Below, piece after piece: positions 12,444 to 25,443 of a DNA stretch of 64,000 bases (position 1 is its first letter; each line of letters opens with the position of its first letter). The position numbers were made by a program, and so were the translations under genes. The notes under the pieces were generated by a model. That model was given only the letters and a program-made list of their open reading frames with translations. It searched no databases and was not told the origin of the DNA. The DNA lies in contig CM075187.1 in assembly GCA_037577475.1 (NCBI GenBank), positions 1,041,546-1,105,545 on the forward strand, given 5' to 3'. Origin of the DNA: Chaunax sp. Z400 (lineage: Eukaryota; Chordata; Actinopteri; Lophiiformes; Chaunacidae).

Positions 12444-14404
12444 ATTAAGTTCGTATTGCCCCGCATCCTCCTGGGGTTTCTCCGTCTCTTCCAGGGTGTC
12501 TCACTGAATGAAGTAAAATGACACTCCTGCGCTAACATTAACTTCGGCTAAAGTCGACGCGTTTACTGTGTGGCAAACTGGAAAGGGGGCTTGGCTTTCG
12601 TTTTTTCAGAATTCCTCTGCTGTGATTGTAATTTTACAGTTTGTCACTGTGTTTCTTTTCCGGGGTACTCCGTATGAGCGGCGCTGACGACTTATTCTAG
12701 TCTGTTTCCATATGGAAGGAATAAACACCGCCCTGATGAGCCGTCCTTCTGAGAAAACCGAACGTCTTTTACCAAGCGCGGGTAGCATTCGCCAATGTAT
12801 GTGACGTAATCCGCTAGCTGCTTCCAGATCAGCTCTTATTTGGGTTCGATTCTTCACTGCAGACTTGATAACTAACAGATCTGACCATAGGATCAGGATC
12901 TGACTCTGAGTCAGCTCTTACTGCTACTCCTTGTCTTCTATCTGGTAGAGCGCACGCCACCTGCTGTGCCGCCATTAACACTACAATGCAGAGGATGTTT
13001 TATTAACTTGGCGCAGTAAGAAGCTTACGGGGTCGTTAAATTTTAAATCACATCGCACAAAAAGGCAGAAAACTGTTCCCGTTTAAAAGATTTTGCTGTT
13101 AGGTCTCAATCTGAAACAAAAACAGCTCAACGAAGAATCTCAGTATTTGGCAGGAAAACACAACAGCAAACCGTGCTACCAACATTCTATTAGATCACTA
13201 TTTAGCAAAGAAAGAAAGGCGGGACTCGGCCGTGGAAGAATTTTTTGGCTTCAAAGTAAACCTGAACAACAACCAGTGTCAAGATTACAACATAATAAAT
13301 TATACTTCCGGTTAGAATATTCTCAAATAAAAGCCTGCTTACATGCAGGCTTACATGCTGCTGCTTTCGTGCAAAAAAGTACGCAGTAATTCCTAAATTG
13401 ATGGACTGATATTCCACCAGAGAGCAAGAGAGAGTAAACAATGCATTTAATTTGAAATCATAATGATGCATTACTATAACAAATCCATATTTTAAACTGT
13501 GCAAATGACCACATATTGTAAGTAACCATGATGATGGTCATTGGTATCATTCTTTTCCAAATCTAAACGTATTTTCCTTACAAACAAAGAAGAGCTACAG
13601 GTAGCATTCATTTTTATTTTTGATTCATGTGCCGAATACTTGATTAATTCATAGATTGTTTGTCTGTAAAATATCAGAAAATATGAAAAATCACAATATC
13701 TTCTAATTGATTTTCTGATCAATAATCTGAAAGTCAAAGGTCTAGGTTTTATATAAGTAAATGCAGCAAATGTGGTGTGGCATTTCTGCTTGGAAGAAAA
13801 AGAAGATTAAAATGTTTAATGGATTATTAGAATAGTTGCAGGTAAATAGTCATAGTTCATTTATATAGTGCTTATCAAAAGTGCTTCATAAAGGGGCAAT
13901 ACAAACACACACAATTAAAAAGTTAAAAACAACAACAACAAATAATAAAAAAGTAAATAAAATAAAATAAAACTTGATCAAATCAGGGTACACTTATAAA
14001 ATATAAATGTGTTTTCATATATGCCACAAATCAGAATTATGTACAAATTTGATCACAAAGTCACAAATAATAGTTGTTATACAATCATGTAAAATGATAA
14101 ACTTAAAAAAGGACATTAAAACAATATGAGCTACTTAGGTCTATAGAAATAAAGGAGAACAATCTAAAACAATAATAGTTTCATCTGTAACGATTTGCAT
14201 TCACAGAGATTAAAATTTGCAATTCAACAATACAAAATCTATGAATTTTAATTTTATAGATATAAATATCTAAATAAAACAATGTGATACATTTTAAAAC
14301 ATATTCAATTTTATGTTCACAGATATCTCTGTTTTGATCTGATTCTCAGACATGCTTACTGTTCCTTTCAAGTCATCGCTTTTATTTTGAAGGCCATGCC
14401 GCCT
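12444..14404. other. Divergent intergenic region, mfsd14b to spin1
   Basis: This holds the presumed mfsd14b 5' UTR and promoter (about 12444-12620, more CpG-rich than its surroundings) and then about 1.8 kb of AT-rich DNA. No convincing coding exon or RNA gene is seen. A fragment near 13855-13900, with the words TTTATATAGTGCTTATCAAA, resembles the 3' part of a common fish dispersed repeat. The two genes are transcribed away from each other. Confidence 0.6.
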
Positions 14405-14533
14405 CACTCCCGGCTTCCGTCCATTTTAGCGCAGTTAGCTTGATGCAGCGGAGAACCAAACGGAGGGAGAGCGGATCAATTTGGACAACGGAGGTTGATC
14501 GGGATAATGCGGCGACACTGATTTTCTGCATCG
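14405..14533 (+). other. spin1: Putative spin1 non-coding first exon and CpG-rich promoter
   Basis: A GC- and CpG-rich stretch follows about 1 kb of AT-rich DNA and ends in a clean donor, GCATCG|GTAAG (14533/14534). It would splice to the acceptor CCCCCTCAG at 18786, which opens the exon holding the spin1 start codon. The 5' limit is a guess, with no transcript evidence. Gene order and strand fit. Confidence 0.5.
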
Positions 14534-14839
14534 GTAAGAAATTGCGGCCTCCGGCACCGCAGAATTAGCCGTTCAACAGGCTGTATGTCCGCTTTCACGG
14601 TTTACCGCATACCAGCTAGCATAGCGCCTGTGTTTTTCCTCCCTTCTTCCTTTGTTCCTTTGCGCCTTTTTTGCGCCGATGCGGGTTTTGTAAATACTGG
14701 CGCAATATGGCTGCCGTCTGGGGGGGTTGACCAGTCATGTGTGTACATCTTTGAATATTTTGGAGTGTAACCAGCAGGGCGGGTTGTGTGCTAGCAGTTT
14801 GTTAATTAGGAGGGTAAACTGTGACCTCTGGCTGGTCAT

Positions 14840-14861
14840 CATCATCATCATCATCATCATC
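14840..14861. repeat. (TCA)n trinucleotide microsatellite
   Basis: About seven perfect TCA copies in the presumed first intron of spin1. Confidence 0.9.
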
Positions 14862-15792
14862 AGCCAAAACTACCAACAGAGCAGTTTGATGAACAGAAAC
14901 TGTGATGACACCCTGCTGTTGTAATGTGACCTGCATACTTTCATTCACTCCATGACTGTTTGTGACGCCTGTGGAGAAGAGGATCATCTCTGTTCTGCTA
15001 AAACCATGTAATAATGATAGAGGCAAGACGTGGAGACTTTCTGAGCTGACAGGTTTTCAGGTAAATACAGGTGAGGTGTTTATGTAGCTGAAATGATGAC
15101 ATCAGACTGGGATCTATCTGTGACTGTTTCACCAAATATATTGATGCTTCTTGTCTTAACAGCTTTATTACACTGACTTTAGACACAACTGGGTTCACAT
15201 CCCCAGGCTGGAGGGACTCTATTCAGATTTGTTTGCCTTAATGTGACACAGATCAGATTTTTTAGTGGCTGTGTTAACACTAAAATCCATTCTTTCCAAA
15301 TCAGATGAGCCGCTTTGGTATTTTGCGCACTTCAAGCCTCATTGTTCACTTCAGATTTTTTTGTTCGGATCAGATTTGATTATCTTGAGGTTTCACATTC
15401 ATAATTACAAGTGACCTACAAATGAACGTAGCCTTTAGTCCGAATGCTGCGTTCATTTTGTCCGGATTTCTGAATGTTTTCTGAGAGCTTACAGATATGG
15501 ACGAAATGGAGCAGTACGAGTCAAGCAATTCTGCTGCTTTTTATTCAGTAGGTACATTATCACAACCTCCTCTACCTTCACCACTTTCATTATTGTGGAT
15601 GTCTTGATGCTAACGTTAAGGATGCGTAAATGTAGGGGGGCTATTGGTGGATATATCTTTTGTATGTTGAGGGAGTGTAAAGGAGCCTTAACGTGAACAC
15701 ACCTGTCCTCCCAAACAGCAGACATGCTCACATCGATCCGTTTTTACACGAGTCATCTACGTCACCACCAATAGAAAACATCATTTGTGAAT

Positions 15793-16575
15793 AGGGTCGG
15801 GCATCGAGAGCTGGTTGCAAATTAGAACCAGGTCCAAAACAGACATTTTAATTTTGATTCTGTTTATATTTATTCAAATACATTTCACTCGTGCTCAAGT
15901 TAAGTTTCAGTTTCTGTGGTGGCGGCGCGCAGCTTCCATAGCTTCTGCCTCACAGGTTGGACGGGTGCTTTGAGCGAGGGCTCTGCCATGGAGCGGCCCT
16001 CAAAAGTGTGCCTTTATTTTGCCCTGAAAAATGCTGGGTTGGCACAGCTTAACATCTGTGCCAACCTTATTACGTAAAAGCAAGGATGCACAACCAACAT
16101 GACTAAACACCTTCGCCTACACAGTGTACAAATCAGAGAGTGTACCGTGGTCCGCCGTGCTGCACCGGTCTGCCTCACCTGACCCTGAACCAACAGCCTG
16201 CAGCCCTTAAGTGAAAATTAAATGTTTGTCTAGTTCTCAACAACAAAACAGCAAACAAGTTATACTTGACTGAATTGCTATAAACTGTGTCAAATGTAAA
16301 TACTGAAACATAGTTTTGTTACATGAACGTCCACAGATTGCTAACACTAGCAGCCAGTTTACTGCCGCTAAGCTAGTAGCAGTGATTCCACAACGTGTCA
16401 CAACCATGAATGAATCATTCATATTGAATGATTCATTCTTTATACAGAATGGTTTGGATAAGTTTTTTTTAAAATAAATTTTTATCTTCTGTGAAATAAA
16501 CATGTGGCCTGTTTTGACTCCGCCCCTCAAAGAACTGGAACCGAGAATCGTCAAGAACCGGAAGTGAAAAGCATG
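15793..16575 (+). mobile_element. hAT-type DNA transposon relic with BED-finger remnant
   Basis: The left end, TAGGGTCGGGCATCGAGAGC, and the right-hand words GAACCGAGAATCGTCAAGAA match the general form of fish hAT element ends. Inside, around 16013-16130, a degraded frame reads CTTNMTKHLRLHSVQ after AQLNIC. This resembles a BED zinc finger in which the first Cys has become Leu and a stop interrupts the frame. No transposase catalytic region remains, so this is an inactive, internally deleted copy in the presumed spin1 first intron. Confidence 0.6.
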
Positions 16576-17189
16576 TCTGCCGTTTCATCGGCTGTCGGTT
16601 TTTTTTTATATCAGCCTTTGAAAATCAATGTTGGACAATATGTCCTGAGTTTTTCAAAGTCACAGTCTTCATGGTGATTACAGAGTGAAAAAGTCAAGCT
16701 AACCATCAGGAAATGTCCTGTGGTTTATCATTAAACCAGTACTGGTTACTTACTGGTGGTCACTTCTCATACCATCACATGGTTTCTCCTGCAGACTGTG
16801 GTCATTAACCCGTCGGGAGTCTGACCCTCCATGATGTTCCTGAATGATGGGGGTGGGGGGAGTCTGCTCCTAGTCTTTGTGTACCCCTCTGATGACTACA
16901 TGTTAAGTCATGGGGTTCCTCATGGATGCAGTGGTGCTGGGTTAATATGTCACCAAGTGGATTCTGGTTTCTCTGGGGTTCTTGAAACAGTTCAGTTTCT
17001 CAGATCAGTGTCTTCTCATCGACTGTTACTGATTTTCATCTCTCTCTCCCCAGCCTGTCTGGTCTGGTCTGGTCCTGGTCCTGTAGTGTTGTATATGTAT
17101 ACTCTGGTCCTCTGTGGTCGTCGTTGTGCAGCCTGCAGCTCTTCTTCTCTGTTTCTGGTTGATTTGATCACAGTGAAGCATCAGGAGAG

Positions 17190-17290
17190 TCTCAGTGTGT
17201 TTCATGGGTGTGTGTTTCAGTTGTGTGTGTTTCAGGTGTGTGTGTTTCAGGGGTGTGTGTTTCAGGGGTGTGTGTGTTTCCCAGCAGTGT
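17190..17290 (+). repeat. Short minisatellite, GTGTGTGTTTCA type
   Basis: Irregular 15- to 18-bp units built on GTGTGTGTTTCAGG, about six copies, in the presumed first intron of spin1. The unit ends in TTTCAG, which mimics a splice acceptor. No downstream coding exon supports its use. Confidence 0.75.
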
Positions 17291-18044
17291 GTCTGTGACC
17301 TTGTGAGTCAGTTTATAGTCTGGTTGTCGGGGGAGTTTCTCTCTGCCGCCTGTTGGATTAAAGTTGATCCAGATTTTGCTTTAGACACACTGATGACCAG
17401 TTATAATGCAAAGTAGCACAAAGAGCTGAGAAACTTCCATCCAGTTATTGATTCCAAATGAAGACATGCTGTGATGTTTGAGACCAAACTGCTCCTGAAA
17501 GGATTCGTTAATAAATCAGTCTGAAAATAGGAGATTGTTTAAATCATTTTCAGACATAATATCTCTGGTTTCAGCTTCTCACATGGTTACATTTGTGGTT
17601 TCTCTGTGATCAAGTGAATCTCATTCAAACAAAACAAGATAATTGAAGAACATACGGTTTAAAATAAGACAAAAATAAAATAACCAACAACAAGATAAGA
17701 GACAGTCACAATAAAACTGATCAGACGTCTTGGACATAAAACATGTTCAGACTGTGGAGACAGCATGAGGTCCAGAGGAGATCAACCTCCACCTCACAGG
17801 GACGACAAATGATTGTTGTTGTTGTGTTATTTTGTTGTGTACAAAGCGCTGCTCACCACCTGTGTAAAATGTCACCTAGACGCTGATGATGCTGTGTTTT
17901 ATGTCTTACCTCTTGTGCTTAGGTCAGACAGTCTCTGACCTCTGACCCCTGACCTGTGCTCATGTTGAGGGTTAAACAGTCATCAGATGAGTCACTTCTC
18001 CTCCTGATTAAATGAAGGGAAAAGATGGCAGATGACTGAAGGAT

Positions 18045-18280
18045 ACACTCCCTCGCTCTTCATCTCCCTCTTCTCCTCCTTTTCCTTCATCTTCTTCAGC
18101 GTCTTCTCCTTCTCCATCCTTACCATCTTCTACTTTTTCTCCTTTTTCTTTCTTCTTCAGCGTCTCTCGTCCTCCTCAGCCTTTTCTCCTCCTTCTGGTC
18201 TTCTTCAGCTTCTTTTCTGCTTTTTCTCCATCTGTAGCTGCTTGTCGTTCTTCTTCTCTCAGTTCTTCTCTCAGGCACTG
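18045..18280 (+). repeat. Pyrimidine-rich (CTT/TCC) tract
   Basis: About 235 bp of almost uninterrupted C/T on the plus strand, built of CTTCTTC, TCCTCC and TTTTCTCC words, in the intron upstream of the first coding spin1 exon. Low complexity; the open frame through it is not a gene. Confidence 0.85.
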
Positions 18281-19044
18281 ATGATCCAGTTAAATGGTTG
18301 ATGAATGGTTGAACTTCTTTAGCATGAATGTTTGCTGGTGTCTTTATGTCGGGTTCAAACTAGACGATATCAACCCGACCTGACCGACATAAAGCGTTGA
18401 GAACCAAAATGGCCGTCAGGCACGACTAGTTTTTATCTCCACGGGTGAATCATAGAAGACGACGGCCAACATCTCATCTGACAACATCCCAAAAGTGAGA
18501 TGAGCTTCTGTTAAAACCAGTTCCTCCTTCCTCGTGACGTGTCGCAGGTCATAAAAGACGACAAGCTGGGTTTGGTCAGGGACCAACTTGTGGTCTGTGA
18601 TGTTTCTTGGTTGAGTCACAAGTATTTCAGACACTAATCCGACATAGTTTTCTGTTTTCTGATGTTTTACAAACCAAAGAGTTAATTTTCAAATCAAGAA
18701 AATAAATCTTCATTGATCTTCATAAACTCTGAATGTGTTTTACTTCTTGCTAATATTCCTGTGTGTCTCTCTTCTCCCCCCCTCAGCCTGAACACAGTTT
18801 CCTCATCGAGTCCATCAGCTGACGTAGCCTCAGCCTCGAGGTGTTAGTCTGCACCCGGCCCGTATGCAGCCTGCTCAGGGCCTGGCCTGATTCCTGGTGC
18901 TCCTTCTTACCCACCACCTCCTCCCTCCTTTCCCTACCCTCCTCCTCCCCCCTGCCCTCTCCCTCCATCCTCACCCCCCAGACCGACTCCCAGCATTTAA
19001 CCCGGACCGGCGGCCCAGCTGGCTGCCCCCGTACAGGTGGATGA

Positions 19045-21539
19045 ATGAAGACCCCATTCAAGAGCCCAGCGGCCCCGCGGCCCCGAGCAGACGGAGGTGA
19101 GTGGAAGTCCTGGACTTGTGTTTTGTTGCTGACTCACTGACCTCAGATGTGAGAGCGTCCTTGAATGCACCACTATCAGTATGACAGATGAATGTTTGTG
19201 TTTCAGGACATTCAGGTGTTTCTGCAAACATGATGAAGAAAAAGAACTCGCACAAGTAAGTCGGATGAACATCTGCTGAATGTCATGTTTTTATCAAATC
19301 CTTTCTCAACTTCTGACTTTATTCAATGACATAATTTCCTCCTATGTTACTGTTTTATGTTTCTCTTCTTTCTTCACTCTGTCTCTTCTTATATCTCCAC
19401 CACTCGTTCATCTTCATCTTGTCCTTTGTCGTCTCCATCATCGGTTTGTCTGTGCAGGAAGCAGAGGACCAGTGTTGGTCCCAGTAAGACTCTGGCTCAG
19501 CCCAGAAGGAACATAGTGGGCTGCAGGATCCAGCACATCTGGAAAGAAGGCAGTAAGTTGTGGTTTCTGACGTCATCAGACGGCTGCATTACGGAGGGAG
19601 TTGAAGCTACTCAGATTTAATGCGGGTGTTTTAGGAAAGTCGGGGTTGACAAACTCAGAGCTTACTCCGAACAGCAAGACTTTGCTAGTGTCTGACCAAC
19701 ACACTCATCGTCACATACAGCGCAGTATCATTGACCCACAAAAACCTGGTCTACGGTTAATGGTGCAGGACTTTTACTGCTGATTAAGGGACGATCAGAT
19801 GCACCTACTTGGTGGCTTCACAACTCACGTTCACCAACGTCCACGGCTGTTGTGACGCTTTCAGTCGACCAATACAGCCTTCGAAGGATGCGGTCTCTGA
19901 ACACAGATATTTACTTTATTCATGCAGTATCAGCTCTGGTCCCAGACAGTGTGCTCTCTGTGGAATGCTAATGTTTTCAAACATGATATAAACATTTCTT
20001 TGAAAAATTCTTATCACAATAGGCGGAGTTGTTGATCAGAAAGGGCGGGGCTCATTTGGACTTTGCGTCCTCCTACCTCACAGGGGTTTGTGGGGTATAA
20101 TTTACAGGCCAGCATCAAGTTAACCACAAAGAGAACCGGCTCGGAGCAGTTCCACCGTAAATGATCATGACAGCAAACCTGGGGTACAACTTCTCCACCT
20201 TTGTCAAAGTTGCTCCTGAAGTTACCAGATGATCCAGTTACCTCTCTTCGTATTTCAGACGTCTGTTGAAAGGCAGCTTGTCGTACTTGTGATCTAAAAT
20301 TCTCTTCTATGTGGTCATGATAGGACGGTCCAGTTCTGACTTCAGACCAATCAAATGTCAGAAAGTCTTGAAGTACTCTTTCAGGAGACGTCAGTGAAAC
20401 ATACACGCCTCCTTTGTTGTTGTGTAGTTAATAAATGTGTGTGTTCTTCCTCTTAGGTAAGTCATCCCAGTGGAAGGGGACGGTCCTGGACCAGGTCCCT
20501 GTCAACCCCTCCCTCTACCTGATCAAATACGATGGCTTTGACTGCATCTACGGCCTGGAGCTGTACAGCGATGAGCGGGTGGTGGGGCTGGAAGTCCTGC
20601 CTGACCGAGTGGGTGAGGAAGAGATGATTAACTCCCCCGTCTGAAGTCTGGGGGGTTTCAGAGTTTGATCTCAGCAGAATCTAGAAGAATGCCCAGATTG
20701 TATCCTGAAGTCATCATGTCACTATAAACTGTCTGCTTCTCTGTGATTGGTCCAGCTCCGGCCCGTGTGAGCGACTCGCTGTTGGCGGATACGATGATCG
20801 GGAAAGCAGTGGAGCATATGTTCGAGACGGAGGACGGGCCGAAGGAGGAGTGGAGGGGGATGGTGTTGGCTCGAGCTCCCATCATGACCTCCTGGTTCTA
20901 CATCACCTACGAGAAAGACCCGGTCCTCTACATGTACCAGCTGCTGGACGACTACAAGGAGGGAGACCTGCGAATCATGCCCGACTCCAGTGGGTGGCAA
21001 CACACTCAAACTGGTTCTACTGGACCAGTATGACTGGTCCTCTGATTTAGGTCCACTTTTAGTGTTTCAGCAGATGTGTTTAGCCCCATGTTGGTCATTT
21101 GTTTTCGTCAAAAGAACATTTTTATTTGATATTTTTCTAAGGTTAATTTTATTTAGTTTTTGTTGTGTTTTCATCATGGAAAAAAAAACAAATGTTTTTT
21201 GTCTGTAGTTGTTGTAAATGAGGACACATCTGTCTGGATGTTTATCTTGAAGCTAATTTCTAAACTACGTCTCTGAAACAAGATACGAGTATAAGTGATA
21301 CCAGCTACTGATCTGAACACCTCATTCTGTTCTCCGTAGACGACAGTGCGACGGCAGAGAGGGAACCCGGCGAGGTGGTCGATAGTCTGGTGGGCAAACA
21401 GGTGGAGTACGCCAAAGAGGACGGCGGGAAGCGGTCAGGCATGGTCATCCACCAGGTGGAGGCCAAGCCCTCCGTCTACTTCATCAAGTTCGACGATGAC
21501 TTCCACATCTACGTCTACGACCTGGTCAAGACCTCCTAA
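19045..21539 (+). CDS. spin1: spin1, spindlin-1 histone reader (complete CDS)
   Basis: Nuclear and nucleolar reader of H3K4me3 with nearby H3R8 methylation; a co-activator linked to rRNA and Wnt gene expression. Exons: 19045-19096, 19207-19255, 19458-19552, 20457-20612, 20756-20989, 21340-21539; total 786 nt, 261 aa, against about 262 in mammals. The N-terminus MKTPFKSPAAPRPRADGGH and the basic NMMKKKNSHKKQR lead into three Spin/Ssty (Tudor-like) repeats: about residues 52-100 (RRNIVGCRIQHIWKEG), 130-180 (MIGKAVEHMFETEDG, EWRGMVLARAP, WFYITYEKDPVLYMYQL) and 205-258 (LVGKQVEYAKEDGGK, KFDDDFHIYVYDLVKTS). Aromatic residues used for the methyl-lysine cage in the second repeat (F of HMF, W of EWRG, Y of FYITY and VLYMY) are present. 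The start at 19045 is chosen because it keeps frame and matches MKTPF; another ATG lies 4 nt upstream at 19041. The exon carrying it probably begins at 18787 with 5' UTR. Confidence 0.97.
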
Positions 21540-22246
21540 GGCCAGAAAATCTGGTCCAGGACCCCCAAAAAAAGACTACAGAGACCTGCCTAGACCCACC
21601 GAAAACCCCACCAGAACCCCACAGTGAAGACAAACCACATCCTGAGACTCACCATGATCTATGGAGACGCCTGAGACTGATGATGTCCATACTTTCTTTT
21701 ATAAAACGCCTTAAAACAAGAAGAATTTATGATGATAAAAGTTCAGCCCCTTCAGTGAAAAACCACAAAGCAGCTATGAGTCTCCAGTAGACTCAGGTGT
21801 GTCCAATCATTCGTCATTTTTGTCCAGATTTCTTTAGACTCCTCCTCTGACACCATCTGATACATGAGACCAGTTCAAGAGCCGCAAAGATGACCAGAGA
21901 TCCAGACGTATTGGAATAACCGAAACTGTGGCAAAAAAAAAAAAAATCTGGTTTCGTTAGAAAAGAAGGACCTGTGAGGACACGATGCTGACACGCCTCC
22001 AGACGAACAGACCCAACTATCAGAAGGACCTCCTCCACCCTTTCCTGAAACCCGGTCAGACCGTTTGAGACCTCCACGGTCAGAGGAGGAGGGGGGTGAA
22101 CAGGTCTGAGTCTGCTGGGGTTAATGAAGGGATGGGACTTGGGGACGAAAGGACCCCCTTGAGGTGAAAGCTGAACCATCATCTGTCTCATTCAGCTACA
22201 TCTATAGAAGGTGTATGTCCAATCACAGAGCAGTTTACTAGACCCG

Positions 22247-22278
<32 letters not shown>

Positions 22279-23629
22279 CGGGTCACCTGTTGATCAACGA
22301 GTGGAAGGACGCAGTGGAAAAACACAAACTCTTGTTGATTCCTACATTACCCACAATGACTTTAGGTGTGACATCACTTGGTTAAGAATGGCCTGATAGC
22401 ATCGTTAGCTAACTGTTGGTCACAGGTAGCATCACGGACGCTAATGATGCTAACAAGCTATTAAGCGAGACATTCCCTGCTTTCTGTGACTAATCCAAAA
22501 CTTTTCTTTTGATCATTTTTATCTTTTTCTTCTTATTTCACTTCCCAAAATGTCGAAACGAGGGTTTGATGTGTTTCAAAATGTTTGTGCCAAAAAGATT
22601 TTCAAAAAGTGGTTTAGAGAAGCAGGATGATGATAATAGAAGATACACAACAGTACTTTGGGAAATTCTCGTTTGTTGGATATCAATGAAACAATAAATA
22701 TCAGTTATTGATCTGGGACGTGTCAAGGGTAGAACTATAAGTGCTTTATTTAACATTTCTAACACATGATGTAGTTGTAAGCAGATAAGCTATAAGCTCT
22801 AGCTAACATTAATAAACAGTTGTTACAGCTACATTAGTGTGTTATAACCTATTATGACATAATATAAATGTTGAATGAGTGTGGGGTTCAGATAAAGTCT
22901 TCTCTGACCGGGACAAGACGACAAAAGGTTCCCAAAATATCTGATTGTTCCTTCTGCTGATGTCATATTGATCAGTCCGAAAACAATCACTCCTGACCCC
23001 TCACTAAACCCGTGTGAAGGTAGCAGTCATTATGCCCCGCCCCCTGACAGAGCCGACCTTCAGCGCTGTTTTCTTATTGGTTGGACTCTGCCCAGCGAGC
23101 TCAGATGTGGTTTGTTTCAGACCAATCATCCTCGCTGGGTCCGTCTGTTTATATGTTTGTATAAGAATCTGTCTGCTCTTCTTCTCTCATATTATTGTAT
23201 AGTTTCTTCTTTGTCTATATGTTGATATCAGCTGGCAAATTAAGATGTTTTCTTTGTACATTGTCTGTTTTTTTATTTCACCCGTCATGTTCTGTCCTGT
23301 ATGACCCAGTCAACTGTTTGAACCTCGCTGCAGGTTTGAACTTTCACATTTTAATTGCAGCTGCTGCTCCAGGGATCTAATTGGTGGGGAGGTTTATTAT
23401 TTCTCTAGGTGTGCTGACAGATCTGGAGGTGATCTTTAGTGACTCTAGACGGGGCCAAAATCATCTAGAGTTCAGTCGGAGATGCTGGAAGATACTCTCA
23501 TTTGTTTCACCTCCCACAATCCTGTGCTCTTAGCTGATGTAGCTCCACCCACTCCAGTGACGTTAACATTAGCATAAACAGCCATGTTGCCTGATCCACA
23601 TCTCATGTGCCTGAAAGGACTCGAAGATC
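21540..23629 (+). other. spin1 3' UTR candidate / intergenic, no gene seen
   Basis: Immediately downstream of the spin1 stop. It contains an A run (21936), a pure C tract at about 22243-22277 and poly(A)-signal-like AATAAA words near 22694 and 22810. The true transcript end cannot be set from sequence. No exon with good splice sites and recognisable protein was found. Confidence 0.45.
22243..22277. repeat. Poly-C tract
   Basis: About 35 consecutive C residues on plus, ending in CGCGGG. On the other strand this is an uninterrupted G run capable in principle of quadruplex formation. It sits about 700 bp past the spin1 stop codon. Confidence 0.95.
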
Positions 23630-24480
23630 TGAGACTAAACGTTTCCAAACCAGTGGATTCCCCATCTGTTTTAAATCTAGAGCATTCCTGGTTAGAGTCC
23701 ATGTTTGGGTGGGTTCCATAATATTTGGTTCATTCTCAGTCTCAGGCTGAACATTTTCTGCTAAGTTCAACATATTTTAATGACTGTAGAACCTATTATT
23801 GTAGTTTCTGTTCTAGAGTCCGGTTTAAATCACACGTTCTGATTCTAGAATTTAGCATTTAAGCACATCTATTACTGCTCCAGAACCTGTTTAATGATCT
23901 GGAACCCCTTCAAAATGGGTCAGCCATTTTTATGCAACAACATTTCCCTGAAGGATGAACAAATTTTTCTTTCCTCTAATAAACCGTTGGTTCTAGAACA
24001 GGAGGACTCGTGTTTTTAAGATAAGGAACCACATGTTCTGATTTTTGAACATGCCCTGTTGGGGATAAATTCTCAGGCTGTGAAAATTTTGTTAAAATCT
24101 GGGAAAATCTCTCGTACCAACTCTAGAATCTATTGTTCTAGAATTTGTTGTAGAATCTGGAACTCCTCCCGTCACCTGGTATAATGAAGGATGCATATTT
24201 CTTTTTAAAGGACGACTTCAGATTCTAGAATCAAACATTTAGGAATATTCATTACTGCTCTAGAACCCGTTTGTTTTTCTTCTTAAAATATCCTGAAAAG
24301 TGAAAAAGTTTCCCCTCCGGTACACACAGGTTCTATCTAGAGCTGGATACTTTTGGTTTGACGTCTCTGATTTGGATATTTCTAGAACATTCCTTACTGT
24401 TGTAGACTTTTTTTAGATTTGATTTCCTAAAACCCTACAACATTCTAGAATCCAGATGCTAAAACATTGTAGAGAATGTG
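23630..24480. repeat. Degenerate region dense in TTCTAGAA words
   Basis: About 850 bp with the palindrome TTCTAGAA or one-base variants at many places (23842, 23991, 24135, 24221, 24381, 24441 and others). A roughly 52-bp segment at 23840-23892 recurs imperfectly at 24220-24272 (GATTCTAGAAT, CATTTA, ATTACTGCT, AGAACC). I read it as a decayed tandem repeat rather than as designed regulatory DNA. Confidence 0.5.
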
Positions 24481-24947
24481 TTTTCAGAACCCACATGTTC
24501 TCATCTAATCCCAGTGATTCCAGAGGAAACACGAGGGCAACGTGATTTATTTTCCTTATTTGGTCATGATCGCGAAGTAATCACAACCTAACAGTCATTT
24601 TCTAGGTCACACCATGTTCTCCAGAGAACTCAATGTTGTCAGCTGTTGCTGTCTGGAATAAGAATAATTTTATAATGAAGAAAATGAGATTTGACACTCG
24701 TGAGTTCAGCAGTTTGGCCCTTTAGTGCAAAGTATTCTCAGTTAAATCCCGTTCAGAGAAATCAGCATTTTAGGGGCGGTTACCCACAATGCACCTGGCT
24801 TAAGCAGATGAACTACTGGATGGTCAGACTCCGGGCTGGTGGGGCGAAGAAAACTGGTCTGGGTGGATCTTTAGCCTCCACGATGTGGACATGAGTAGTC
24901 GTCTGTTCAGGAACCGATACTCGTATTCCAGAAAAGCATCGACCTGG

Positions 24948-25408
24948 TGTGAGAGAGTGTGTGTGTGTGTGAGTGTGTGAGAGAGAGTGTGTGAGAGAGA
25001 GTGTGTGTGTGTGTGTGTGAGACTGTGTGTGTGTGTGTGTGTGAGACTGTGTGTGTGTGAGACTGTGTGTGTGTGTGTGTGAGAGAGAGTGTGTGAGAGC
25101 GAGTGTGTGTGTGTGAGTGTGTGAGAGAGAGTGTGTGTGTGTGTGAGTGTGTGAGAGAGAGTGTGTGTGTGTGTGAGTGTGTGAGAGAGAGTGTGTGAGA
25201 GCGAGTGTGTGTGTGTGAGTGTGTGAGAGAGAGTGTGTGTGTGTGTGAGTGTGTGAGAGAGAGTGTGTGAGAGAGAGTGTGTGTGTGTGTGAGTGTGTGA
25301 GAGAGAGTGTGTGAGAGAGAGTGTGTGTGTGTGAGACTGTGTGTGTGTGTGTGTGTGAGACTGTGTGTGTGTGAGACTGTGTGTGTGTGTGTGTGTGTGT
25401 GTGTGAGA

Positions 25409-25443
<35 letters not shown>

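Noticed and set aside
20014..20406. 130-residue minus-strand frame in the spin1 intron
   Set aside because: No recognisable domain, no splice or promoter context, and antisense to spin1. Treated as chance.
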